Shown here: piece after piece, positions 8,029 through 17,100 of the stretch
Layout of the letters: each line of letters starts with the position of its first letter
Position numbering within the stretch: position 1 is the first letter of the stretch
Origin: Arachnia propionica
Lineage (GTDB): Bacteria > Actinomycetota > Actinomycetes > Propionibacteriales > Propionibacteriaceae
Direction of reading: 5' to 3'
DNA length: 48,045 nucleotides
Assembly: GCF_003932785.1 (NCBI RefSeq)
Contig: NZ_RQYT01000020.1
Coordinates: forward strand, 1 to 48,045
Program-made: the position numbers and the translations under genes
The notes under the pieces: model-generated
What the model was told of the DNA's origin: nothing
The model's database searches: none
Seen by the model: only the letters and a program-made list of their open reading frames with translations

Positions 8029-10794
8029 TCAGAGATGGGTGGCCAACAGTTCGGCCAGGCTCATCGCATCACGATCCGCCAGACCCTTGAGCTGGGTCCG
8101 GCAGCTGAACCCGTCGGCCAGCACGATGGCCTCCGGGTGCGCGGCGACGGCGGGCCCGAGATCGTGGTCGAAGACCTTCACGCTCACGTCGTGGTGGCCG
8201 ATCTCGACGCCGAAGTTCCCCGCCAGTCCGCAGCAGCCGCCGACCCGGATCAGCTCGGCCCCGGAGCTCGTCAACAACCGGTGATCGGCCTGCCAGCCGA
8301 TGACCGAGGCGTGGTGACAGTGGGGCTGCGCGACGATGGTGTGACCGCTGAGGTCCGGAACCCGGAAGTCCGGGTCCGCGGTCAGGAACTCGGCGAGGGT
8401 GAGCACGGCGCCGTTCAGGGCCTCGACGTTCGGGTCGTCGGGAAGCAGCTCCGGGGCGTCGGAACGCCACACGCTGGTGCAGCTGGGCTCCACCCCGACG
8501 ACGGGGATGCCCTCGGCGACCACGGGAGCCAGGGCCGCGGCTGCGCGGGCCAGTTGCCGGCGGGCGCCGTCGAGCTGCCCCGTCGAGATCCAGGTCAGGC
8601 CGCAGCAGGCGGTCTCCTGCAGCACCCGGGGCTCGTACCCGAGGCGGGCCAGCACCTGGACCGTCGCGGCGAAGGAGGTCGACTCGAAGCAGTCGCTGAA
8701 CGAATCCACCCAGACCAGCACCGGCCCCTTGGGGCCCCCCGTGGGCAGCGGGGTACGACGCCGGGCAGCCCTGGCGGCGAAGCGGGGGATCTGGCGGCGG
8801 CCGTCGACGCCGGCCCCCCACTTGAGGAGGGCGCCGAGCCCAGGGGCGCGTCCGACGAGGTTGATGAGGGCCCCCAGCCCCGGCACCCGCGTGATGATCC
8901 GTCCCCAGCGGGGCAGCCAGCCGAGCGAGTAGTGGTTGCGGGGACGGAGCCTGCCCCGGTACCGCTCGTGGGTGACCCGGGCCTTGTAGGCGGCCATGTC
9001 GATGCCGGTCGGGCAGTCCCGGGCGCAGCCCTTGCAGCTGAGGCACAGCTCCAGCGCCTCCGCCACCTCGGGGGAGCGCCAACCCTTGGTCACGAGGGAA
9101 CCGTTGACCATCTCCTGGAGGATGTGGGCGCGACCCCGGGTTGAGTCCTTCTCCTCGCGGGTGGCCTGGAACGACGGGCACATCACCCCGCCGGAGGCGG
9201 TCGTGTTCGACAGGCACTTGCCGACCCCGGAGCACTGGTGCACCTGGGTGACGAAGTGGGGGTCGGAGACGTTGAGGGGGGAACGAGTTGCCGCCACCAT
9301 CCGGAGATTGGCGTCGGTGGGGTCGGGATCGACGAGCACCCCCGGGTTGAGGAGGTTCTCCGGGTCGAACAGGTGCTTCACCGCCGCGAAGAGCCGCAGC
9401 GCGTCGGGGGAGTACATCCTCGGCAGCAGCTCCGAGCGGGCCCGGCCGTCGCCGTGTTCCCCCGACATGGAGCCGCCGTGGGAGGCGACCATGTCGGCCG
9501 CCTCCAGCATGAACGCCCGGTAGCGGGCCTGCCCGTCCGGGGCCTCGAAGGGGAAGTCGATGCGGGCGTGGACGCAGCCGTCGCCGAAGTGCCCGTAGGG
9601 CAGGGAGTGCAGCCCATGACGTTCGAGCAGGGCCTCGAAGTCGCGCAGGTAGGCGCCGAGCCGTTCCGGGGGCACCGCGGCGTCCTCCCAGGAACCGTAC
9701 GCCGGTTTGTCGAGGGACACCCCGGCCAGGCCCGCGCCATCGGCTCGGAGCTTCCACAGCCCCGCCGCCCGGGCCGGGTCATCGACGATCCATCCGGCCT
9801 TCGTCGCCGCCTCCGCCAGCAACGCCTCGGCGCGGCCCCGGATCTCGACGGGGTCCTCGCCCGCCAGCTCCACGAACATCCAGCCCTCGCCCTCGGGCAG
9901 TTCGCCGACGGCCTCGCGGCCCTGCTTGCGGATGACCACGTCGACGATGCGGCGGTCCAGGCCCTCGCAGGCCGTCGGTTTGAACCTCAGCAGCCGGGAG
10001 ATGTCGTCGCCCGCATCCGGCATGGACGGGTAGCCGAGGGCCACCATGACCCGATGTGCGGGGTCCGGGGCCAGTCGGACGGTGGCGCGGGTGATGACGC
10101 CCAGGGTCCCCTCCGTCCCCGCGAAGAACTTCGGCACGTCGAAGCCCTTCTCCGGAAGGAGATGCTCGAGGGAATAGCCGGACACCTGGCGGGAGAACCG
10201 TCCGAACTCGGTACGGATGGTACCGAGGTTGCCCATGACCAGATCGCGGAGCTCGGGCAGGTCCTCGCGACCCAGCAGCCGCAGCTGCCCGTGGCCGTCG
10301 ATGATCTCGAGTTCCACCACGTTGTCCGCCATGCGCCCGTAGCCGAGAGCGCGGGGACCACACGCGTTGTTGCCGATCATCCCGCCGACGGTGCACCGCG
10401 ACGACGTGGACGGGTCAGGGCCGAGGCGCAGCCCGTGGGGTGCGGCCGCCTGCTGGAGGGACTCCTGGACCACACCCGGGTCGATGACGGCGGTGCGGGC
10501 CTCCGGGTCGATGGCGTGGATCCGGTTCAGGTGACGGGCCACGTCGATGACCAGTCCCTCGCCGACGGCGTTGCCCGCACAGGACGTCCCGGCACCCCGG
10601 ACGGTCACGGGAATGCGGCAGCGCAGCGCCGCCTGAACCAACGTGATGAGCTCCTCACGGGTGCGCGGCCGTGCGACCGCCAACGGAGCCACCCGGTACA
10701 GCGAGGCGTCCGAGGAGTACAACGCCCGGGTCAGGGTGGAGTCATCGACGAGGTGGGCCAAGGGGCCCAGGGCAGCGCGGAGACGGCTCGTCAC
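8029..10794 (-). CDS. FAD-linked oxidase / Fe-S fusion protein (D-lactate or 2-hydroxyacid dehydrogenase type)
   Basis: This 921-residue fusion corresponds to GlcD-like plus GlcF-like parts. The N-terminal FAD_binding_4 domain has the CTVGGMIGNNACGPRALGYG flavin loop near residues 135-155, followed by the FAD-linked oxidase C-domain with the GEHGDGRARSELL motif. The C-terminal half holds a ferredoxin-type cluster motif, CLSCKGCARDCP near 585, and two CCG-type motifs, CCGLTW (~728) and CCGLAGNFG (~853). Such proteins oxidise D-lactate, glycolate or larger 2-hydroxyacids and pass electrons to the membrane quinone pool; the substrate cannot be told from sequence. The GTG start is preceded 1 base away by GAGGAGG, too close for normal use, and 8 bases away by TAGTAT, suggesting a leaderless mRNA. 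It is the first gene of the operon with the macro and WD40 genes. Confidence 0.88.
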   Translation of the reverse strand: MTSRLRAALGPLAHLVDDSTLTRALYSSDASLYRVAPLAVARPRTREELITLVQAALRCRIPVTVRGAGTSCAGNAVGEGLVIDVARHLNRIHAIDPEARTAVIDPGVVQESLQQAAAPHGLRLGPDPSTSSRCTVGGMIGNNACGPRALGYGRMADNVVELEIIDGHGQLRLLGREDLPELRDLVMGNLGTIRTEFGRFSRQVSGYSLEHLLPEKGFDVPKFFAGTEGTLGVITRATVRLAPDPAHRVMVALGYPSMPDAGDDISRLLRFKPTACEGLDRRIVDVVIRKQGREAVGELPEGEGWMFVELAGEDPVEIRGRAEALLAEAATKAGWIVDDPARAAGLWKLRADGAGLAGVSLDKPAYGSWEDAAVPPERLGAYLRDFEALLERHGLHSLPYGHFGDGCVHARIDFPFEAPDGQARYRAFMLEAADMVASHGGSMSGEHGDGRARSELLPRMYSPDALRLFAAVKHLFDPENLLNPGVLVDPDPTDANLRMVAATRSPLNVSDPHFVTQVHQCSGVGKCLSNTTASGGVMCPSFQATREEKDSTRGRAHILQEMVNGSLVTKGWRSPEVAEALELCLSCKGCARDCPTGIDMAAYKARVTHERYRGRLRPRNHYSLGWLPRWGRIITRVPGLGALINLVGRAPGLGALLKWGAGVDGRRQIPRFAARAARRRTPLPTGGPKGPVLVWVDSFSDCFESTSFAATVQVLARLGYEPRVLQETACCGLTWISTGQLDGARRQLARAAAALAPVVAEGIPVVGVEPSCTSVWRSDAPELLPDDPNVEALNGAVLTLAEFLTADPDFRVPDLSGHTIVAQPHCHHASVIGWQADHRLLTSSGAELIRVGGCCGLAGNFGVEIGHHDVSVKVFDHDLGPAVAAHPEAIVLADGFSCRTQLKGLADRDAMSLAELLATHL

Positions 10795-10808
10795 GCCTCC
10801 TCATACTA
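10795..10808 (-). promoter_or_regulatory. -10-like box before the FAD/Fe-S oxidase gene
   Basis: TAGTAT on the minus strand (10803-10808) is 8 bases from the GTG at 10794. Its first base abuts the end of a partial copy of the MITE-like element, so the insertion may have shaped this promoter. Confidence 0.35.
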
Positions 10809-10846
10809 GAGGGTGCGCGGAGAGGAGCATCCACTGCGGTCGCCCC
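10809..10846 (+). repeat. Left-end fragment of the MITE-like element
   Basis: 35 of 38 bases match the left end of the element at 1652-1689 (GAGGGTGCGCGGA start, CTGCGGTCGCCCC end). It sits in the 61-base gap between the oxidase start and the MarR stop. No matching right end was found, so this is a solo or decayed end. Confidence 0.6.
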
Positions 10847-10855
10847 CGATCCTCC

Positions 10856-11320
10856 TCACCGATCACCCTCGTGGTCGGGGACGGCCAGGATGGCCTCGCT
10901 CGCCCGACCGACGACCGTGAGGTCCTCCGGATCCACGACATCGACGAGGATGCGCCGCACCGCGGCCACGTGTCCTGGTGCCACCTTCTCCAGGAAGGCC
11001 AGACCGGCTGGTGTGAGTTCCGCGAGCACCCCGCGTCCATCGGCCGAGCAGTTCTCCCGGCGGGCATGACCTCGTGACTCCATCCGTTTGATCGTGTGGG
11101 TGAGGCGGGATCGGGACTGGCTGACCGCGTCCGCCAGTTCACTCATCCGCAGCTTGCGCTCCGGCGCCTCGGAGAGCCGAACCAGGATCTCGTACTCGGC
11201 AAGATCCAGACCGGCGCGACGCAGATCGGCATCCAGGTAGTTCTGCATCCGATGCGTCGCACTCAACAGGTTCCGCCAGATCTTCTGTTGTTCGGCATCC
11301 AGCCAGCGCACCTCGTTCAT
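10856..11320 (-). CDS. MarR-family transcriptional regulator
   Basis: This 154-residue winged-helix protein has the MarR pattern: an N-terminal dimerisation helix, then LDLAEYEILVRLSEAP, the recognition helix region LADAVSQSRSRLTHTIKRME, and the wing with D-G-R-G-V (SADGRGVLAELT). It is divergent from the acyl-CoA synthetase/thioesterase pair. A palindrome lies in the shared 5' region, so it probably controls that pair and itself. Two adjacent ATG codons occur; the second (11320) was chosen because TAGGAT lies 6 bases before it and no Shine-Dalgarno is present, which suits a leaderless mRNA. The ligand is unknown; a fatty acid or acyl-CoA is a reasonable guess from context only. Confidence 0.88.
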   Translation of the reverse strand: MNEVRWLDAEQQKIWRNLLSATHRMQNYLDADLRRAGLDLAEYEILVRLSEAPERKLRMSELADAVSQSRSRLTHTIKRMESRGHARRENCSADGRGVLAELTPAGLAFLEKVAPGHVAAVRRILVDVVDPEDLTVVGRASEAILAVPDHEGDR

Positions 11321-11332
11321 CATGTCATCCTA
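11321..11332 (-). promoter_or_regulatory. -10-like box before the MarR gene
   Basis: TAGGAT (minus strand, 11327-11332) lies 3 bases before the first and 6 bases before the second of two consecutive ATG codons. This is the main reason to prefer the second. Confidence 0.4.
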
Positions 11333-11342
11333 TCGGCAGTGC

Positions 11343-11369
11343 CTGATCACGTCAGCCTGTGGATCAGGG
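11343..11369. promoter_or_regulatory. Candidate MarR operator palindrome
   Basis: The arms CCTGATCAC (left, from 11343) and GTGGATCAGG (right, to 11369) form an almost perfect 27-base palindrome with a central 8-base spacer. It lies between the MarR -10 box (11327-11332) and a possible -10 TAGGCT (11384-11389) of the acyl-CoA synthetase gene, overlapping both expected -35 regions. Repression of both genes from one site would follow, but binding is inferred. Confidence 0.45.
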
Positions 11370-11416
11370 GCCTCCATTGCACTAGGCTCACTGCGCAATA
11401 TCAACGAGGAGGGGCC

Positions 11417-13246
11417 ATGAGCCTGCAGGACGACCTTCTGAACTTCGCCAACTCGGTGGGGGACATGTTCCGCAACCGCGTCGCGACGACCCCGGATGCG
11501 CTCGCCTTCATGGATCCCGATCGGGCCCCGGAGGGTCCCAACACGTGGCACCGCCTCACGTGGTCCCAGGCCCGCACGCGGGTCGATGAACTCGCGGCCG
11601 GACTCATCGCGCGGGGCCTGGGGTATGAGGAGCGGGTCGGGATCATCAGCTCCACCCGGTTGGAGTGGATCCTCGTGGACCTCGCCGTCGCCTGCGCCGC
11701 AGGGGCAACGACCACCGTGTACCCCAACACCGCCGAGGAGGACGTCGACTACATCCTGACCGACTCGGGGTCGGTCATGGTGGTGGTGGAGAACGCCGAT
11801 CAGCTGCGGAAGGTGGAGGTCTCCGCCGCCCTCGCATCGCAGATCCACACCATCGTGGTGCTGGACGTCGAGGGAGTGACGCTCAGTGACCGGGTCATCT
11901 CCTACGAGCAGCTCGGTGAGCTCGGGCGCCAGCGCCTTGCCCAGGATCCCGAGGCCGTCGATCGCGCCATCGCGAGCACCTCCAAGGACACCCTGTCCAC
12001 CCTCATCTACACCTCCGGAACCACTGGCCAGCCGAAGGGGGTGCGGCTCCTGCACGCCTCGTGGATCTACGAGGGGGCGGGAACCAAGCACTGGGAGATC
12101 ATCGACCACACCGACCTGCAGTACCTGTGGTTGCCGCTCTCGCACGTCTTCGGCAAGGCGCTCATCGCCTGCCAGATCGCCTACGGCTTCGCCTCGGCCG
12201 TCGACGGGCGGATCGACCGGATCGTCCAGGGGCTCGGCGAGGTGAGGCCGACCTTCATGTGCGGGGCACCCCGGATCTTCGAGAAGGTGCGGGCCGCGGT
12301 GCTGACGAGCAGCACCGGGATCAAGGGCAGGATCGCCCGGTGGGCCTTCGCCGTCGGGCGGGACTCGCGCAGCTACCGCCTCGAGGGCAGGCCCATGCCG
12401 AGGGGGCTGGCCCTGCGCTACCGGATCGCCGACAAGCTGGTGTTCTCCAAGCTCAAGGAGAAGCTGGGTGGCCGCATCAAGTTCCTCATCTCCGGTTCCG
12501 CGAAGCTGTCGAGCCAGGTGCAGGAGTGGTTCTACTCCGCGGGGATCCTCATCATCGAGGGGTACGGCGCCACGGAGACCTCTGCCATCGCCTTCCTCAA
12601 CGTCCCCTCCGAGCCACGGTTCGGTTCCGTCGGCAAGGTCATGCCGGGGATCGAGACCCGGCTCGCGGACGACGGGGAGGTCCTCATCCGCGGCCCCATC
12701 GTCACCCCCGGCTACCACAACCTGCCGGAGGTCACGGCGGAGGCCTTCTCCGACGGCTGGTTCCACACCGGCGATCTCGGCGAGTTCGACCAGGAGGGCA
12801 ACCTCACCATCACCGACCGGAAGAAGGATCTCTTCAAGACCTCCGGAGGCAAGTACATCGCGCCCCAGAAGGTGGAGAACGCGGTGACCACGAACATCCC
12901 CTACATCTCCCAGGCCATCGCGGTCGGCGACGGGAGGAAGTACTGCTCCGCGCTGCTGGTCCTCGATCCCGTGCTGCTGCAGAAGTGGGCCGACAAGCAT
13001 CAGCTCGGACATCTCAGCTATGCGGAGCTGAGCCAGCGTCCCGAGATCCACGCGTCCATCGAGCGCCAACTCCAGAAGGCGAACTCCCGCCTGGAGCGGT
13101 GGGAGACCATCAAACGGTTCGCGATCCTCGACCACGAACTCACCGTCGAGAACGACGGGGTGACCCCGAACATGAAGATCCGTCGTTCGGCCGTCACGCA
13201 GCGTCACGCGGACCTCATCGAGTCGCTCTACGACGCCGAGGACTGA
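11417..13246 (+). CDS. AMP-dependent long-chain acyl-CoA synthetase (FadD type)
   Basis: This 609-residue protein adenylates a fatty acid and transfers it to coenzyme A. It has the adenylate-forming motifs YTSGTTGQPKG (from ~198), GYGATETSA (~382), DGWFHTGDLG (~448) and TDRKKDLFKTSGGKYIAP (~467), the last including the hinge. The length and the SGGKYIAPQKVEN motif are typical of the long-chain, FadD15-like branch. The frame is open far upstream, but the ATG at 11417 follows a strong GAGGAGGGG ribosome-binding site and gives the family N-terminus. Its stop is one base from the next gene, a thioesterase that can reverse the reaction; both are divergent from a MarR gene. Confidence 0.9.
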   Translation: MSLQDDLLNFANSVGDMFRNRVATTPDALAFMDPDRAPEGPNTWHRLTWSQARTRVDELAAGLIARGLGYEERVGIISSTRLEWILVDLAVACAAGATTTVYPNTAEEDVDYILTDSGSVMVVVENADQLRKVEVSAALASQIHTIVVLDVEGVTLSDRVISYEQLGELGRQRLAQDPEAVDRAIASTSKDTLSTLIYTSGTTGQPKGVRLLHASWIYEGAGTKHWEIIDHTDLQYLWLPLSHVFGKALIACQIAYGFASAVDGRIDRIVQGLGEVRPTFMCGAPRIFEKVRAAVLTSSTGIKGRIARWAFAVGRDSRSYRLEGRPMPRGLALRYRIADKLVFSKLKEKLGGRIKFLISGSAKLSSQVQEWFYSAGILIIEGYGATETSAIAFLNVPSEPRFGSVGKVMPGIETRLADDGEVLIRGPIVTPGYHNLPEVTAEAFSDGWFHTGDLGEFDQEGNLTITDRKKDLFKTSGGKYIAPQKVENAVTTNIPYISQAIAVGDGRKYCSALLVLDPVLLQKWADKHQLGHLSYAELSQRPEIHASIERQLQKANSRLERWETIKRFAILDHELTVENDGVTPNMKIRRSAVTQRHADLIESLYDAED

Positions 13247-13247
13247 G

Positions 13248-14111
13248 ATGTTCGCCACCATCATCGGGCTGCGGTGGTCCGACCTCGACGCCCAGGGGCA
13301 CGTCAACAACGCCCTCGTCGCCGACTACCTGCAGGAGGCGCGGGCGGAGTTCTTCCGGGCCGGTCCGTGCTCCGACCTGCTGGACTCCGGCGTCGTCGTG
13401 GTGGGGCACCAGATCCGCTACGACGCCCCGATCTCGTACTCGGATGACGGGGTGCGGGTGTCGCTGTGGATCTCCCAGCTGGGTGGGGCCCGCTTCAAGG
13501 TGGCCTATGACCTCCATCAGGGCGACACGCGCGTCGCGACCGCGCGGACGGTGCTCTGCCCCTTCGACTTCGACGCCGGCTCTCCGGTCCGGCTCTCCCA
13601 GGCGGATCGGGAATGGCTCGGCTCCCACCGCGCCGAGACGGAGCCCCTGCGGGAGCTCGACGCCCCCGAACTGGGGGAGGCAGGCACCGTCACGCCGTGC
13701 CCGATCCGCTGGTCCGACCTCGACTCCTACGGTCACGTCAACAACGTCAAGGTGTTCGACTACCTCATGCAGGCACGCATCACCGCCACCACCGCCTGGG
13801 ACCCGGCCATGACCCGGTCGGGGGCGGGGGAGTCCAGCCTCACCTGGCTCATCGCCCGCCAGGACGTCGACTACGTCAACCAGATCCCCCACCGGATCAG
13901 GCCGTACGCGGTGCGGACCGCCCCCGTGGCCCTCGGCAGATCGTCCATCACCCTCGCCGGGGAGGTCTTCGATCCCGACGACGGCACCCTGTTCGCCCGT
14001 GGCCGCACCATTCTCGTCGCCGCGACCGGCGCCGACGAGGTGCCCACGAAAACCGACCTGCCCGAGACGCTCCGCGCCACCCTGACCGCCAGGCTCGTCA
14101 CGGCTCGATGA
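13248..14111 (+). CDS. Tandem double-hotdog acyl-CoA thioesterase
   Basis: Two 4HBT-like hotdog domains are fused in 287 residues. Each opens with the same active-site motif: RWSDLDAQGHVNN near residue 9 and RWSDLDSYGHVNN near 156. The Asp of each DLDxxGHVNN motif is the usual catalytic residue, and both are kept. Proteins of this design hydrolyse acyl-CoA thioesters; chain length is not evident. It is translationally coupled to the acyl-CoA synthetase (one base apart), suggesting regulation of the acyl-CoA pool. The final 14 bases overlap the 3' end of the convergent lhr gene. Confidence 0.87.
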   Translation: MFATIIGLRWSDLDAQGHVNNALVADYLQEARAEFFRAGPCSDLLDSGVVVVGHQIRYDAPISYSDDGVRVSLWISQLGGARFKVAYDLHQGDTRVATARTVLCPFDFDAGSPVRLSQADREWLGSHRAETEPLRELDAPELGEAGTVTPCPIRWSDLDSYGHVNNVKVFDYLMQARITATTAWDPAMTRSGAGESSLTWLIARQDVDYVNQIPHRIRPYAVRTAPVALGRSSITLAGEVFDPDDGTLFARGRTILVAATGADEVPTKTDLPETLRATLTARLVTAR

Positions 14112-17100
14112 CCAGACCCTGCGGGTGGATCCTCGCCCCCGATTGACGCATTTCTTGGTGCAGCGGATGGGCGGTGGCCCGCTCCCCGTCGATCTCCTCG
14201 ATCCGGAACCGCTTCAGCCTGCCCTCGGCGACGGCGGCCACGAGGCAGGACACGACCCGGCTGGCCGCCCCCTCCCGCTGGAACAGCGTGAGGCTGCGCA
14301 GCCCCCGCCCCAGATGCGCGAGGCACTCGCCGTCCGAGAGCACCACCAGGGATCCGGTGGCCCTGGTGGGTCGGGCGCTGGGATGGGACGGCCAGGCCAA
14401 GGACTGCCCGTACGGGTTCGCGGGATCCTGGGCGGCGAGCAGGTGGGCCGTCGGGTCGCCGTGCTCCCGGAACGGGGCCGTGCGCTGCGTGAAGTCCGGT
14501 GGGGCGAACTGCGCCGGGCCGAGCCCCTCGACGAAGACCCCGCGATCGACCACCCCCTGCGCCTCGAGCTGACGCAGGTCCCGGTAGACGGCCGACCAGC
14601 CGCCCGGCAGCCCCGTCGCGACGGGGCGGGTCACCAGCCCGAACAGTCCGAGCCACTGCGCGAGGAACACCTCCGCTCCGGTCGGCTCGTCGCGGACCGC
14701 GTACCAGCGTCCCGGCAGAGCGGCGCTGCCCGGGGCGGGACGAAGGGGTCGGGCCATGCGGCGCCGGGTGGGGCGCGGTGTCGGCGTGACCCGCGGCATC
14801 GCCCCGAGCAGGGCTCGCAGAGGATCCATGGATCCGGGCGCGATCGTTCCCGCCGCGGCCGCCGCCCACGCCTCGTCGGCCCGGTCGGTGGGGATGATGC
14901 CGTCGCCGAGCTGCGCGGCGAACTCCCGCGCCGCGTCCTCCGGATCGGGGCGTGGCGGCAGGAGATCGAGGTCGCGCACGTCCACGATGGCGACGGGCGG
15001 ATCCTCGCCCGTACCGAAGACCCGGATGACGGCGGCCCCCTGCGCGAGGAGCAGGTCGAGATCCTGGGGCCGGTACCCGGGACACCGGGAGGGCAGCAGG
15101 TGCGTCTCCCACAGACTCGCGGGCAGGACCGTTCCCGCGAGCACGCCGAGCGCCTCCAGCACCGAGTCGCAGCTGCCGATGCGGTGCACCTCGGTGAGGA
15201 GGAACCGCGCGTAGGCCCTCCCCGGCAGCGGGGTGACCCCGGCCCTGGCCTCGGCGAGGGACCGCTCGACGAGGCGCTGCCAGACCCCGGCGTCGCAGTA
15301 GTGGACGCCGTGCCCGGTGCCCAGCCTTCCCCGCACGAGGCGGCCTGCGGAGACCTCCGCGTCGAGGAGCCGCTCCGCCGTACCGTGCTCGATGCCGAGG
15401 GAGGCGGTCAGGTCGGCGACGCGGAAGGGTGGGCGGGTGCGGGCGAACCGGTCCACCAGCTGCACGAGCGGGTCCCGCCCCGGAACCTCCCCGGGAGCCC
15501 CGGTGAACAGTGGCAGGTCGCTGCGGGCGACGATCCGGGTCACACCGGCCAGCTCGACCTCGGCCCAGGCCGGCGGCAACTCGGCGGGCAGCGGGACGTC
15601 CGAGCGGGCGGCGAGCTCGTCCCTGGTCAGCGGGCCGAGCCGGCGGGGCAGGTCGAGGAGTTCGTCGAGGTCCTGCGCCCTTCGCCCCGGCAGGGTGTGC
15701 TGGAGTTCACCCCACAGCCGTTCGACGACGGCGTCGTCGAGGATGCGGGACGGATCGCGGCCCAGCCCGAGGGCCTCCAGCGATTCCGCGTCCAGTGCGA
15801 GCCCGGCCCCGCCCCGGTCGCCGACGGGAAGGTCGCCCTCGTACATGAAGGAAGCGGCGTACCGGTGCAGCAGGGAGGCGGCAAAGGGCGACGGCGAGGC
15901 GGTCACCACCTCGACCACCCGGTGCCGACCCCAGGCCAGGTTCTGCAGCAGGTCCTTCAGCGCGGGGAGGTCCCATTCGTCGTGCAGCAGTTCCCGCACC
16001 GCCTCGACGGTGATGGGGAAGCGGGGGTGCCAGCGGGCGACCTGGTGGAGTTGGGCGGCCCGGTTCCGCTGCTGCCACAGTGGCATGCGTCTGCCGATCC
16101 GGCGCGGCAGCACCAGGGAGCGGGCCGCCGCGTCACGGAAGCGTGCCGCGAACTGCCCGGTGGTGGCGATCCTCTCGACGACGATGTCCTCGATCCGCTC
16201 CGGTGGGACGTGCACCAGGTCGACGAACTGCTGCGGCAGTTGCCCGTCCGGGAGCCGGAGGATGATGGCGTCGTCGGCGACGATCGGCCGGGCATCCACC
16301 CCGGAGCACTCCTCGATCGCTGCCGCCATCGCCACGGCCCAGGGCGTGAGGACGGCCCTGCCGAGCGGGCAGTGGACGATGACCCTCCAGTCGCCCAGCT
16401 CGTCGCGGCACCGTTCCACCACGACGGTGCCGTCGTCGGGGACGACGCCGGTGGCCGACATCTGGTCGCGGACATGGGCGAGCAGCTCCGCCCGGGTCGC
16501 CTCGTCGATCCACGGCACCTCCAGCCGGTCCTCGCCGGAGGCGACGCGTCGGGTCAGCTCCCCGATGCGTCGCCCGAGCTCGGCGGGGCGCGACGGCTCC
16601 TCGCTGCGCCAGAACGGCATCCGCCCGCTGAGCGGAGGTGCGGGTACCACACGCACCTGGTCCCGGGTGATCGCCACGACCGTCCACGAGGAGGCGCCGA
16701 GGGTGAACGTCTCACCGACGCGGGTCTCGTGCACCATTTCCTCGTCGAGTTCCCCGACCCGACGTCCCGGCCCCTCCGCGTCGTCGAGGAAGACCCCGTA
16801 GAGTCCGCGGTCCGGGATGGTGCCGCCGGAGGTGAGGGCGAGCCGACCGGCGCCGCGCAGTGGGAACAACCGACCGTCCCTGAGGGTCAGCCGGGCCCGC
16901 AGCTCCGCGAAGTCCGCGCTCGGGTAGGTGCCGAGCAGCAGGGTCAGGACGTCGTCGAGGGAGCGTTGCGTGAGGTGACGGTACGGGTGGCTCCTGCGAC
17001 AGGCCCGCAGCCACGTCGCCACCTCGAGCCCGGTCCCCGGATGTGCGGCCGCCTCCGCCACCGTCTGCTGGGCGAGCACGTCCAGCGGGGTCTCGGGGAG

